Positions 35,634 to 43,563 of a stretch of DNA of 43,563 nt are shown here, piece by piece (positions within the stretch are counted from its first letter, which is position 1; each line of letters opens with the position of its first letter). Location: positions 1-43,563 of the forward strand of contig CBDFLD010000005.1 of NCBI GenBank assembly GCA_965249005.1, given 5' to 3'. A program made the translations under genes and the position numbers. The notes below the pieces were generated by a model. The model saw only the letters and a program-made list of their open reading frames with translations, searched no databases and had not been told where the DNA came from. The stretch is from CBDFLD01 sp965249005. GTDB taxonomy: Bacteria; Acidobacteriota; UBA6911.

Positions 35634-37082
35634 ATGAGAATAAAGCGGCGAACTCACATTTTCCTACTGGCCGCTCTTGTGCTGCCTGTACAGGTATTAC
35701 CGAGTCGTCCCCCAGGCCAGGACAAACCACCGAACATCATTTTCTTTCTCTCGGACGATCAGCGGCATGACCAGATGGGCTCGGCCGGACACACGATCAT
35801 AAAGACACCGACGATGGATCGGCTGGCCAGAGAAGGCACACGGTTCTCCAGGGCGTTCGTGACCACATCGATTTGCGCAGCGAGTCGAGCGACGATCTTC
35901 ACCGGGCTTTATGAGAGGTCCCACAAGTTTACATTCCTCACTCCCCCCATTGCGAAGAAGCGCACGGATCTGAGTTATCCCGCGCTGCTTCGGCAGGCCG
36001 GCTATCGCACGGGGTTTGTGGGCAAGTTCGGTGTTGGCGTGGAACCCAACGTGGTCGAGCAGATGTTCGACGTTTTCGAACCCCTGGACCGTGCGCCCTA
36101 CTTCAAGAGCCTTCCGGACGGAACTACCCGCCACATCTCCCAGATTGCTGGCGACAAAGCCATCGAGTTCATGCGGACTCAACCCAAAGACCAGCCATTT
36201 TGTCTTTCCATCAGCTTCAACGCTCCCCACGCTGAAGACGGCGACAAGGAGAACCACTATCCGTGGCCTAGGGCAGTAGATGGCATGTATGAGGACGTGA
36301 CTGTCCCGCCTCCTCCTCTGTCCGACCCCAAAATCTTCGATGGCCAGCCAGAATTCCTAAGGAAATCGATGAATCGTCAACGCTGGTTCTGGCGTTGGGA
36401 CACTCCAGAGAAATACCAGAAAAACATCAAAGGCTACTACCGGATGATCAGCGGTGTGGACCATGTGATGGAACGTGTACTCGAGGAAGTCGGGCAACGG
36501 GGGCTGGCTGAAAATACCGTGGTCATCTTTTCCGGCGATAACGGCTACTACCTCGGCTCCCGCGGCTTCGCCGGCAAATGGTCTCACTATGAAGAGTCGT
36601 TGCGGGTTCCGTTGATCATTTACGACCCACGCGTGGAACCGAAGAACCGGGGCCAAGTAGTCGATGCGATGGCGCTCAACCTGGACATCCCAGCGACGAT
36701 TCTCGATCTAGCCAAAGTCAAAGTGCCCGATACTTACCAAGGCCAAAGCGTCGTCGGTTTCGTCTCGGGGAAGCGACCTGCACGTTGGCGAAGGGATTTT
36801 TTCTGCGAACATCTGATGCATTACCCCGACGCGCTTCCCAAATATGAAGGGGTTCGAGGCCAGCGCTGGGTCTACGCCCGCTACTTTGAACAGACGCCTG
36901 TCTATGAATTTCTCCACGATCTAGAAACAGATCCGCGGCAATTACAGAATCTTGCTCTCGAATCCGACTACGCGGAGACCCTGGCCGAGATGCGTCGTCG
37001 CACCGACGAGCTGATGAAACGTCATGGCGGCCCCTACAGCAGGGAGAAATTTCCCAGCTCGGAGCCTCCGGATCGGCGATAA
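35634..37082 (+). CDS. Type I sulfatase with C-A-A-S-R active site
   Basis: A 482-residue sulfatase from ATG 35634, which has an aggggag site 7 bp upstream; the longer frame from 35547 overlaps the previous gene and is unlikely. A signal peptide (IFLLAALVLPVQVLPS) is followed by NIIFFLSDDQRHDQMG with the two metal-binding Asp. The active site is TSICAASRATIFTG: the modified Cys81 is kept and Arg85 is kept, but the usual Pro is Ala (C-A-A-S-R instead of C-x-P-S-R). VVIFSGDNGYYLGSRGF supplies later metal ligands. It is probably periplasmic or extracellular and acts on sulfated glycan. It shares the operon direction with the cytochrome protein upstream and the receptor downstream. Confidence 0.87.
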   Translation: MRIKRRTHIFLLAALVLPVQVLPSRPPGQDKPPNIIFFLSDDQRHDQMGSAGHTIIKTPTMDRLAREGTRFSRAFVTTSICAASRATIFTGLYERSHKFTFLTPPIAKKRTDLSYPALLRQAGYRTGFVGKFGVGVEPNVVEQMFDVFEPLDRAPYFKSLPDGTTRHISQIAGDKAIEFMRTQPKDQPFCLSISFNAPHAEDGDKENHYPWPRAVDGMYEDVTVPPPPLSDPKIFDGQPEFLRKSMNRQRWFWRWDTPEKYQKNIKGYYRMISGVDHVMERVLEEVGQRGLAENTVVIFSGDNGYYLGSRGFAGKWSHYEESLRVPLIIYDPRVEPKNRGQVVDAMALNLDIPATILDLAKVKVPDTYQGQSVVGFVSGKRPARWRRDFFCEHLMHYPDALPKYEGVRGQRWVYARYFEQTPVYEFLHDLETDPRQLQNLALESDYAETLAEMRRRTDELMKRHGGPYSREKFPSSEPPDRR

Positions 37083-37200
37083 CCGCTCGTATTTTGCTCG
37101 ACAATTCCCGGCGCGTGTGGTGCATTGGTAGCAGCAAGGAGGACTCTTCTGCCCGGGTGTTGGTCCATCTGGCCTGACTTGGGCAAAGACCCAGAATCTC

Positions 37201-39936
37201 ATGCACCATTGGTCCGCAAGTGTATTCAGCAACACGCACCCAAAACCTGCCGTGTCGTACGACTGCGGAACGCGGCCGTATGTCTGCGGAATGTGGCTTT
37301 TGCTCTTGATCCACCTGTCGCAGACTCCCGCTGTGTCGCAAACGTCCACGGATGCTGATCCGCCGGAATCAAAGCGCGAGGCGGAGTCCGCTCCGGCCAC
37401 TGCCGAGGAAACCCCTAACACCGAACGCACGACCCTGAACCTCCTGGGCGAAGTCGACACGAAATCCGGCGAGGCGCGGCGGAACGAGAACGTGCGCATG
37501 ACCCTGATCGACAACAACGTTCTCAAGGAACTCAACCAGCGCATGGGAACCACGGCGACGGTGATCAAGGAGTTCCGTGTCGAACAGAGATACTTCGGCA
37601 GCGAGTTCGGCTCTCAGCCCGTCAAAGGGCTGCATCTGGCGCCCCCCGCGGCCCGTACCCGTCACGGTCAGCTCTACTGGAGACATGACAACAGCGTCTT
37701 CAGCGCCCGCTCGTTTTTCCAGGTAGGCAAGGTGAAACCGGCGTTGTCTCACGACTACGGCTTCACGTTCAGCTCGCTGCTATGGAAAGACGCATTTCTC
37801 ACGGTCAACGCCAACCAGAGAAAGCTACGAGGGCAGGTCAACGGCAACGTCCTGGTTCCGGCGCCGGACGAGCGAACGCCGCTGACCCAGGACCCTGCCA
37901 CCCGCGCGATCGTGGAGTCCATTCTGGGGGCCTACCCCGACGAGCTTCCCAATCGGCAAGACATCAATCCGCGAGCGCTGAACACGAACGGAGCCCAGAA
38001 CATCGACAACGATCGCGTCGGTCTCATTCTGGACCAGGCCTTCGGGCAGAGGGATCGTCTGACCGCGAGTTATAATCTGACCATTCAAAAGGTCGAGGCT
38101 TTCCAGCTGGTAGGAGGCCAGAATCCGGATACCACCACCCGGAATCATCGGGCCGCTCTGAGCTGGAATCGCGCGTGGACGCCGAAGACAACCACCCAGC
38201 TGTCGGTCGGTTTCGACCGAGTTGGTTCACTGCTTGTCCCGGAAGAGACGTCGCTGGGTACCTTCTATCACATTTCGCGCGTCTTGCAGTCCGTTGGCCC
38301 GGGCGGGAACATTCCCATTGACCGGGCCCAGAACACGTTCCGCTATGCCGGACGTGTCCAGCAGGTCCGCGGGGCTCACAACTGGACCCTGGGTTTCGAG
38401 CTGGCTCGGCGTCAGATCAATGGCTCGGAAAGCAACGAGCACCGCGGGGTCTTCGGGTTCGCGAGGGATTTCGGCCGCGATACCATTACGAACCTTCGAT
38501 GGGGAGCGCCGACTCTTTATATTGTCACTATCGGCGATGCCCACCGCGGGTTCCGGAACTGGGGCATGCAATACTTCCTCGGCGACGTGTGGCAAGTACG
38601 ACCGAACCTGACGCTCAACCTGGGCTTGCGCTACGAGCCGGTGACCCGGCCATCCGAAGTCAACGGACTCAGTAGAATACCCTATGGCTGCGACTGTAAC
38701 AATTTCGCACCCCAATTTGGTTTCGCCTACCGGATGGGGTCGAAGTGGGGCGTGCTGCGCGGCGGCTATGGGATGCATTACGGAGAAATCTTTCCCGCAA
38801 CCTTCATGCAGGCGCGCTTCAATCCTCCGGAGAATCTGTCTCTTTTCGTCGGTGCGCCCGATCTCGTCGATCCGCTGAAGGATTTTTCACCAGAGGATCT
38901 CGACCCGGATGCCCGCGCCTCCGTGTTTCAGTTGAGTAGCCGTCTCGTGGCCCCCTATGTCCACCACTACAATCTCGAGTGGGAGCTCGGCCTATCGGAA
39001 AACTGGATACTGGAGCTGGGATATGTGGGCAGTCGCTCGCGAAACCTGCTGGTGGGCTTGAGCAAGAATCGTGGCCAGCCCGTGCCCGGAATTCCTCAGA
39101 CGACGAGAACCATCAACCAACGAAGGGCAGACCCACGTTACTTCGACGTCGTCGATATCGCCAACGGGTCCCGTGGGTACTTCGACGCAGCCAAGGTTAC
39201 CTTGCGGATAAGGAGCTGGGGAGATCTTTCGCTGGACACGTCTTACTGGTTCAGCAAGGCAATCGATCTCGGCGCCGACTACACCAACACCGCGTCGGGT
39301 AGAGACCAACGAAAGACGCAGAGTCCGTCGGAGTTCGGTTTTACGGGAGATATGAAAGCGGTCAGTGAATTCGATCAGCCTCATGCCCTGTTGTGGCGCA
39401 TCAACTATCTGGTCCCTCGGCCGGCCCTGAGGTCCCCGATGATAAACGGCTGGCTACAGAGCATCGCGCAGGACTGGCAGTTGAGCTCCATCATCCTGCT
39501 GAAATCCGGCACTCCTTTCTCGCTGCAAGCCGGGTCCGATAGTCCTGGTTTCGGAAACGTGGACGGGGCGCTCGGAGATCGTCCAAACCTGCTCGATCCA
39601 AGCATTCTGGGGCGCTCCATCGATCATCCTGACACGTCGCAGAATGGTTTGCCTCGTGACGCCTTCTCATTCATGGCGCCAACCGATCCCCGAGCCAATC
39701 TTGGACGAAACATCTTTCGCAAGGATGGGGTGTTCAACGTGAACTTGAGCCTATCGCGGCGCTTTTCCCTCGGCGGGGACCGGTGGTTGCAGTTCCGGGC
39801 GGAATCTTTGAATCTGCTCAACCATCCTCAGTTCGCGGAGCCCGGAGTTGCGCTCTCTTCGCCCAACTTCGGCCAGATCACCAACACACTCAATGACGGA
39901 CGGACCTTCCAATTCATGCTAAGCTTGGGGTTCTAG
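37201..39936 (+). CDS. TonB-dependent receptor-like outer-membrane protein (Oar type)
   Basis: A 911-residue beta-barrel protein. A secretion signal is given by WLLLLIHLSQTPAVSQ (residues 32-47); ATG 37291 would give a cleaner start than 37201. The N-terminal plug-like region reads RRNENVRMTLIDNNVLKEL, GTTATVIKEFRVEQRYFG and SVFSARSFFQVG. The barrel carries QKLRGQVNGNVLVPAP-type segments, NPRALNTN, DRAQNTFRYAG, RGGYGMHYGEIFP, YVHHYNLEWE, FDQPHALLWRINYL and ends in a terminal phenylalanine (FMLSLGF), the usual outer-membrane insertion signal. The carboxypeptidase-regulatory domain found in many Oar proteins is absent. This subtype I associate with Acidobacteriota. It likely imports large ligands such as oligosaccharides, in line with the sulfatases upstream. 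Confidence 0.85.
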   Translation: MHHWSASVFSNTHPKPAVSYDCGTRPYVCGMWLLLLIHLSQTPAVSQTSTDADPPESKREAESAPATAEETPNTERTTLNLLGEVDTKSGEARRNENVRMTLIDNNVLKELNQRMGTTATVIKEFRVEQRYFGSEFGSQPVKGLHLAPPAARTRHGQLYWRHDNSVFSARSFFQVGKVKPALSHDYGFTFSSLLWKDAFLTVNANQRKLRGQVNGNVLVPAPDERTPLTQDPATRAIVESILGAYPDELPNRQDINPRALNTNGAQNIDNDRVGLILDQAFGQRDRLTASYNLTIQKVEAFQLVGGQNPDTTTRNHRAALSWNRAWTPKTTTQLSVGFDRVGSLLVPEETSLGTFYHISRVLQSVGPGGNIPIDRAQNTFRYAGRVQQVRGAHNWTLGFELARRQINGSESNEHRGVFGFARDFGRDTITNLRWGAPTLYIVTIGDAHRGFRNWGMQYFLGDVWQVRPNLTLNLGLRYEPVTRPSEVNGLSRIPYGCDCNNFAPQFGFAYRMGSKWGVLRGGYGMHYGEIFPATFMQARFNPPENLSLFVGAPDLVDPLKDFSPEDLDPDARASVFQLSSRLVAPYVHHYNLEWELGLSENWILELGYVGSRSRNLLVGLSKNRGQPVPGIPQTTRTINQRRADPRYFDVVDIANGSRGYFDAAKVTLRIRSWGDLSLDTSYWFSKAIDLGADYTNTASGRDQRKTQSPSEFGFTGDMKAVSEFDQPHALLWRINYLVPRPALRSPMINGWLQSIAQDWQLSSIILLKSGTPFSLQAGSDSPGFGNVDGALGDRPNLLDPSILGRSIDHPDTSQNGLPRDAFSFMAPTDPRANLGRNIFRKDGVFNVNLSLSRRFSLGGDRWLQFRAESLNLLNHPQFAEPGVALSSPNFGQITNTLNDGRTFQFMLSLGF

Positions 39937-39960
39937 TGTAGCCACCTACAGGAACAACCC

Positions 39961-41527
39961 ATGCGTCTTCACGATTATCTCGAGTTCCACGCGAGAGAAC
40001 ATCCAGACCTGGGCTTTGCGGTGATGGGAGACCGGCGCCTCACCTACGCCGAAGCCGACGTCCGGGCGAACCAGATCGCCAACGCGTTTGTTGAAGCGGG
40101 ACTGCAAAAGGGTGGCCGCTTCGCGTATCTGTCCAAGAATAGCCTGCAGTACCCGCTGGTATTCTTCGGGGCATCGAAGGCGGGCGTTGTGCCGGTGCCG
40201 CTCAACTACCGGCTCGCTCCACGTGAATGGGCCTACATCATCAACGACTCGCAGTCCAAAATGCTCCTGAGCTCCGCCGAGTATCAGCAAGGTGCCGACA
40301 GCATTCGTGGTGAATTGGCCGACGTGAACAGATACATAACCATCGCCGGCAGCGAGGCCGCTGATTGGCATGATTTCGGGTCGTGGGTCGACGAGCAATC
40401 CACGGCTCGGCCCGAGCGCAACGTCCAGGGCGATGACGATCTGTATCAGATGTACACCAGCGGCACGACGGGTCATCCGAAGGGCGCCGTACTTGTTCAC
40501 GATACCGTCACCGCCAATCTGGCCCAGATCTCACAATTGTTCCCCTTCGTTACGGGTGATCGTAATTTGATCGTCGCCCCGATGTACCACGCGGCATCGG
40601 CCGTGACCTCGTTCGAGGTCGTCTACCAGGGAGGCACGCTGGTCATCCATGAGGACTTTGTTCCCTCAGAGGTCGTCCGGGATTTGAGCGAAGGAAACAT
40701 AGCGGGAACGACTCTGGTGCCAGCCATGATTCAGGCGTGTCTGGTCCACGTGCCGGACGTGGCGCAGCGAAAGTACGACGCTCTGAAAGGAATCGCGTAC
40801 GGGGCGTCCCCCATTGCCGAGCAGACCCTGCGACGTGCCATGGACGTGTTCGGATGTGATTTCCTTCAGGCGTACGGTATGACCGAGCTGACGGCGGTCA
40901 CGACAGCTCTGACGCCTTCCCGATCATCTGCGCGCTCTCGACAGCAAGCCGGAGCTTTTGCTGTCCGCCGGCCGGCCGGTGGTTGGTACCGAGGTTCGCA
41001 TCGTGGACGAGGACGACAACCCTGTTTCCGACGGCACTGTCGGCGAGATTGTTGTCCGCGGCCCACAGATGATGAAGGGCTACTGGAATCTTCCGAAGGA
41101 AACCGCCGAAGCTCTGCGCGGAGGATGGATGCACACCGGCGATGCCGGAATCATGGACGACGCAGGCTTCGTCTACATACAAGACCGGGTGAAGGACATG
41201 ATCGTCTCCGGTGGCGAGAACATCTATCCGCGCGGGATCGAGGAGGTCTTGTTCGCGCATCCCGCCATCGCCGACTGCGCGGTCATTGGAGTTCCTGATC
41301 CACAATGGGGCGAGACCATCAAAGCCTTTGTCGTCCTCCGGCAAGGCATCTCGGCCACGGACGAGGAGATCATGAAATTCTGCCGAGACAAGCTGGGCGG
41401 GTTCGAGCGCCCACGCTCTGTGGAGTTCATCGCGGAGCTTCCACGAAACGCCACCGGCAAGGTACTGAAGCGGGTTCTGCGTGAGCCGTACTGGAAGGGA
41501 CAGGGACGACGGGTTTCCGGGTCTTGA
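39961..41527 (+). pseudogene. Acyl-CoA synthetase (AMP-forming), frameshifted
   Basis: Almost complete: dropping one base from the ccc run at 40919-40921 gives a 521-residue ligase. Frame 1 supplies MRLHDYLEFHAREHP, the P-loop YTSGTTGHPKG, MYHAASA and AYGMTELTAV up to LTPS. The other frame supplies DHLRAL, SAGRPVVGTEVRIVDE, GGWMHTGDAG, DRVKDMIVSGGENIYPRGIE and the catalytic lysine motif RNATGKVLKRVLRE. Family members activate fatty or aromatic acids to acyl-CoA via acyl-adenylate in the cytosol. The break lies between the N-terminal core motif A5 and the rest. It may be a real inactivation or a sequencing error in a homopolymer; all other motifs are preserved, so the loss, if real, is recent. 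Confidence 0.85.
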
Positions 41528-41607
41528 CCTGGATTTGATGCGTAGAAAAAGGCTCCCGAGGAAAAACGCAATTTTGAACAAGAACTTCTAACGGTCGACA
41601 GAAAATG

Positions 41608-41631
41608 CCGCTCACGGAGTGAGCGGCCTAC
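41608..41631. repeat. Dispersed palindromic repeat, copy 2
   Basis: The stem ccgctcac/gtgagcgg encloses the loop gga at 41608-41626 and is followed by cctac. Bases 41610-41631 are identical to 23245-23266. It lies between the acyl-CoA synthetase pseudogene and the hydrolase start at 41639. No T run follows; it is a REP-like element and might also act as a weak terminator. Confidence 0.75.
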
Positions 41632-41638
41632 AACGTTC

Positions 41639-42583
41639 ATGCGACGAATCATTTTCTGGGTTGTTGCTATTTGGTTGGTTATCCCGGCTACCCTTGACGC
41701 ACGAGCGATCGAGATTCGGGATCTCCCCGAGACCCCATACGGTCACGAGGATCCTTACTATCAAGTCCTGCAAGGAGTGTTGCTGGTTCAAAGTTCTCCC
41801 TCTCCCGTCCTTGTCTTCATCCGGAGCGGCGGATGGCGCAGCCGGCCAGGGGGGCGACCCGCCTCCGCGATCTCTCGAGCATTCAACGACGCGGGTTTCT
41901 CGACCGTGTTCGTGGTCCATCGGACTGTGGAAAAATATAGCTGGCCCGCCCAGATCGAGGACGTGAGTCTCGCCATTCAGTTTATCCGCAGCAAAGCCTC
42001 GGAGTGGAACATTGACCCCGAGAGGATCTCGGTCACCGGGCGATCTTCGGGAGGGCACCTGGCCCTGATGGCCGGTTTCCTCCCCGACCGTGCGAATAAA
42101 GCTAGTCACGATCCTGTCCGGCGGCATTCCTCCGGAGTCCAATGTGTAATTGCCGGTTCGGGCCCGACGGATCTAGAGCTCCAAATGAAACAATTGGTCA
42201 AACCGGAAGTGAGGGCCAAGGCACGAGACGTGGGGCCTCAGACGGTACCTACGGTATTGAAGCTGGTCGGCTTGGGGCCGGACGAGATGGGCTCAGAAGA
42301 ATGCTACCGGCGCCTGCGGAATATCTCTCCGATACGCCACGTAGGCCGAGACGCGCCCCCGGTCTTCATGCAGTATGCTGGGCCGGAAGGGGTCCGCGAC
42401 CCCAACGATCCCCGACTCCAATGGAGTGTCCATTCTCCTATCTCCGGGCTCTTGCTGGTGCAAAAGCTGAAAGACCTCGACGTTCCCTACGAGCTTTTCA
42501 TGGTCGAAGATCTCAACCGGCGGCGTGATGAATTGCTGGAGCGACAGATCGCGTTTCTGAAGAGACACAACGGGATGCCCTAG
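41639..42583 (+). CDS. Alpha/beta-hydrolase with altered catalytic motifs
   Basis: A 314-residue protein with a signal peptide (IIFWVVAIWLVIPATLDARA). It aligns with HSL/BD-FAE-like esterases: the nucleophile elbow GRSSGGHLALM is intact. The oxyanion motif HGGGW is replaced by RSGGW. The acid region is MQYAGPEGVRDPNDP in place of a typical HGD-x-D. At the C-terminus, where active relatives have GxxHGF, it reads MVEDLNRRRDELLERQ, without a clear His. It may be a non-catalytic relative or use other residues. The stop is followed 2 bp later by the SGNH gene, so they are co-transcribed. It is a divergent relative of the gene at 10521. Confidence 0.75.
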   Translation: MRRIIFWVVAIWLVIPATLDARAIEIRDLPETPYGHEDPYYQVLQGVLLVQSSPSPVLVFIRSGGWRSRPGGRPASAISRAFNDAGFSTVFVVHRTVEKYSWPAQIEDVSLAIQFIRSKASEWNIDPERISVTGRSSGGHLALMAGFLPDRANKASHDPVRRHSSGVQCVIAGSGPTDLELQMKQLVKPEVRAKARDVGPQTVPTVLKLVGLGPDEMGSEECYRRLRNISPIRHVGRDAPPVFMQYAGPEGVRDPNDPRLQWSVHSPISGLLLVQKLKDLDVPYELFMVEDLNRRRDELLERQIAFLKRHNGMP

Positions 42584-42585
42584 AC

Positions 42586-43563
42586 ATGCGACCACTCTAC
42601 CTTTATTCGTTGCTGATTCTTGTAAGCCTTCCGGCCCTCGCATTCCCGCAAACGACATCCGGCCCTGAGGCGGCACAGCAGTACCTTGAATCGATTCTCC
42701 CAACCCGCGATCAGATAGATCTGTTCGTCGGGAGGGCGACCGACCATTCGGACACCGGTGGATACGATCCGAACGGCGGCTTCCATTATCACCCTCAGTT
42801 GGGTTGGGTGCATCGAAACGCGGTCCGGGCCCACGGTATCGACGGTTCCCTTGTCTTCTACCATTATGAGCAAAACGGTGCTCGGCGACGGACGCAGCAC
42901 CCCGGCACACCGTCACGAATCCTCACGTTCGGCGATAGCTTCACCTTGTGCAGTCAGGTCAACGACGGGGAAACCTGGCAGGAACAGCTTGCGGCTCATC
43001 TCCGAGAGCCGATAGAAAATTACGGCGTGGGAGGCTACGGCGTCTACCAGGCCTACCTTCGAATGAAGATCGTCGCTGAAAAACATCCTGCCCCGTGGGT
43101 CATTCTGAATGTCTACGACGACGATCACTACCGAAACCTGGACGCATGGAGATCGATCCGAGGGCGCAACCGGGGTCCGGCGGGCTTCACGTTGCCTTCG
43201 TTGCAGGTGGATGTCGGAAACGACCGTGTCATCGAGAGGCCAAATCCCTGTCCGACCGCGGAAGACGTCTACCGACTCCATGATCTCGATTGGGTGCTTT
43301 CGGAGTTCGGCGATGATCCCATTCTGGACTACGCCATCACCAAAGCAGCCGGCGTGACGCCCGAGTCACTCGAGAGGATTGCCGTCAAGTTCGGCCTCTC
43401 CTCTTACTATCAGCGGAATGCCAGGGATCTTTCAAGAGATCCAGATGCCGCGCTCGAAAACCTCTACCGAAAGGCTGCGCTCTTCGCCACCCGCAAGGTC
43501 CTCGAGATGACCGAACGGTATCTGGGTCAAAGGGGCAAGAAGCTTCTGGTCGTGCTCTCTTAT
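42586..43563 (+). CDS. SGNH/GDSL hydrolase, truncated by window end
   Basis: An open frame of 326 codons that runs off the window without a stop. It has a signal peptide (YLYSLLILVSLPALAFPQ) and SGNH features: block I ILTFGDSFTLCSQV with the catalytic GDS serine, block II NYGVGGYGVYQAY and a block III-like NVYDDDHYRN. The His of block V is beyond the end or not yet reached. The length and the spacer between block III and the C-terminus are larger than in simple esterases. The ATG is 2 bp after the previous stop, which implies translational coupling. The likely role is removal of acyl groups from extracellular glycans. Confidence 0.75.
   Translation, partial: MRPLYLYSLLILVSLPALAFPQTTSGPEAAQQYLESILPTRDQIDLFVGRATDHSDTGGYDPNGGFHYHPQLGWVHRNAVRAHGIDGSLVFYHYEQNGARRRTQHPGTPSRILTFGDSFTLCSQVNDGETWQEQLAAHLREPIENYGVGGYGVYQAYLRMKIVAEKHPAPWVILNVYDDDHYRNLDAWRSIRGRNRGPAGFTLPSLQVDVGNDRVIERPNPCPTAEDVYRLHDLDWVLSEFGDDPILDYAITKAAGVTPESLERIAVKFGLSSYYQRNARDLSRDPDAALENLYRKAALFATRKVLEMTERYLGQRGKKLLVVLSY

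Noticed and set aside
37083..37200. Possible tRNA-like sequence between the sulfatase and receptor genes.
   Set aside because: No cloverleaf arms or T-loop consensus could be traced.
40918..40925. Programmed frameshift in the acyl-CoA synthetase.
   Set aside because: There is no slippery heptamer or downstream structure typical of programmed shifts, and this enzyme family does not use them.

Overview
The window looks like a chromosomal segment of a Gram-negative environmental heterotroph, most plausibly an acidobacterium (Acidobacteriota). This is an inference from family content. There is an Oar-like TonB-dependent receptor of a type I associate with Bryobacter/Solibacter-like genomes, FG-GAP (VCBS) proteins with IPT domains, sulfatases next to a large PVC-type heme-binding protein, SGNH hydrolases, a solitary DUF222-like HNH nuclease, and many proteins with signal peptides or lipoboxes. 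No rRNA, tRNA, CRISPR array or phage module was recognised.

Layout. 1-7.1 kb: two paralogous secreted FG-GAP repeat proteins in tandem; the first has lost its 5' end. 7.2-8.3 kb: an HNH nuclease on the minus strand. 8.6-10.0 kb: gene debris, comprising a tiny broken ORF, a small conserved hypothetical, an orphan ribbon-helix-helix antitoxin, a HigA-like C-terminal fragment, and a metallo-beta-lactamase/rhodanese gene with its middle deleted. 10.1-13.6 kb: a small membrane protein, a secreted alpha/beta-hydrolase and a FadB/FadJ-type bifunctional beta-oxidation enzyme. 14.1-16.4 kb (minus): a crotonase and a lipoprotein N-acyl-D-amino-acid deacylase. 16.6-17.7 kb: a nitronate monooxygenase pseudogene, also missing its middle, and an EF-hand periplasmic protein. 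18-19.5 kb: an IS1380-type transposase. 20-23.1 kb: a catabolic cluster of haloalkane dehalogenase, LarA-like (DUF2088) protein and 2-keto-4-pentenoate hydratase-like enzyme. 23.6-25.4 kb (minus): a secreted polysaccharide deacetylase. 25.9-28.0 kb: an NCS1 purine/pyrimidine-type permease split by an IS200-type element, then a 56-residue membrane peptide and a sulfatase 3' remnant. 28.2-31.1 kb (minus): a thioredoxin-like protein and a lipoprotein sulfatase. 31.3-43.6 kb (plus): an SGNH lipoprotein, a PVC-type dehydrogenase/cytochrome, a second sulfatase, the TonB-dependent receptor, a frameshifted acyl-CoA synthetase, a degenerate alpha/beta-hydrolase and an SGNH hydrolase that runs off the end.

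The right half (23.6-43.6 kb) reads as a locus for taking up and stripping sulfated or acylated polysaccharide. Secreted deacetylase, sulfatases and SGNH esterases would remove substituents, the TonB receptor would import products, and the cytochrome-bearing protein could oxidise sugars.

The most interesting item is the thioredoxin-like gene at 29697-31052. Its frame is interrupted by one TGA directly after a cysteine codon, in a redox-motif position. A hairpin follows, with an apical loop 18 nt downstream whose second base is G, which fits the bacterial SECIS pattern. I propose a Cys-Sec selenoprotein co-transcribed with a sulfatase. A second theme is decay: at least eight broken genes lie in 43 kb, two of which share the same architecture (intact ends, missing core, shifted frame).
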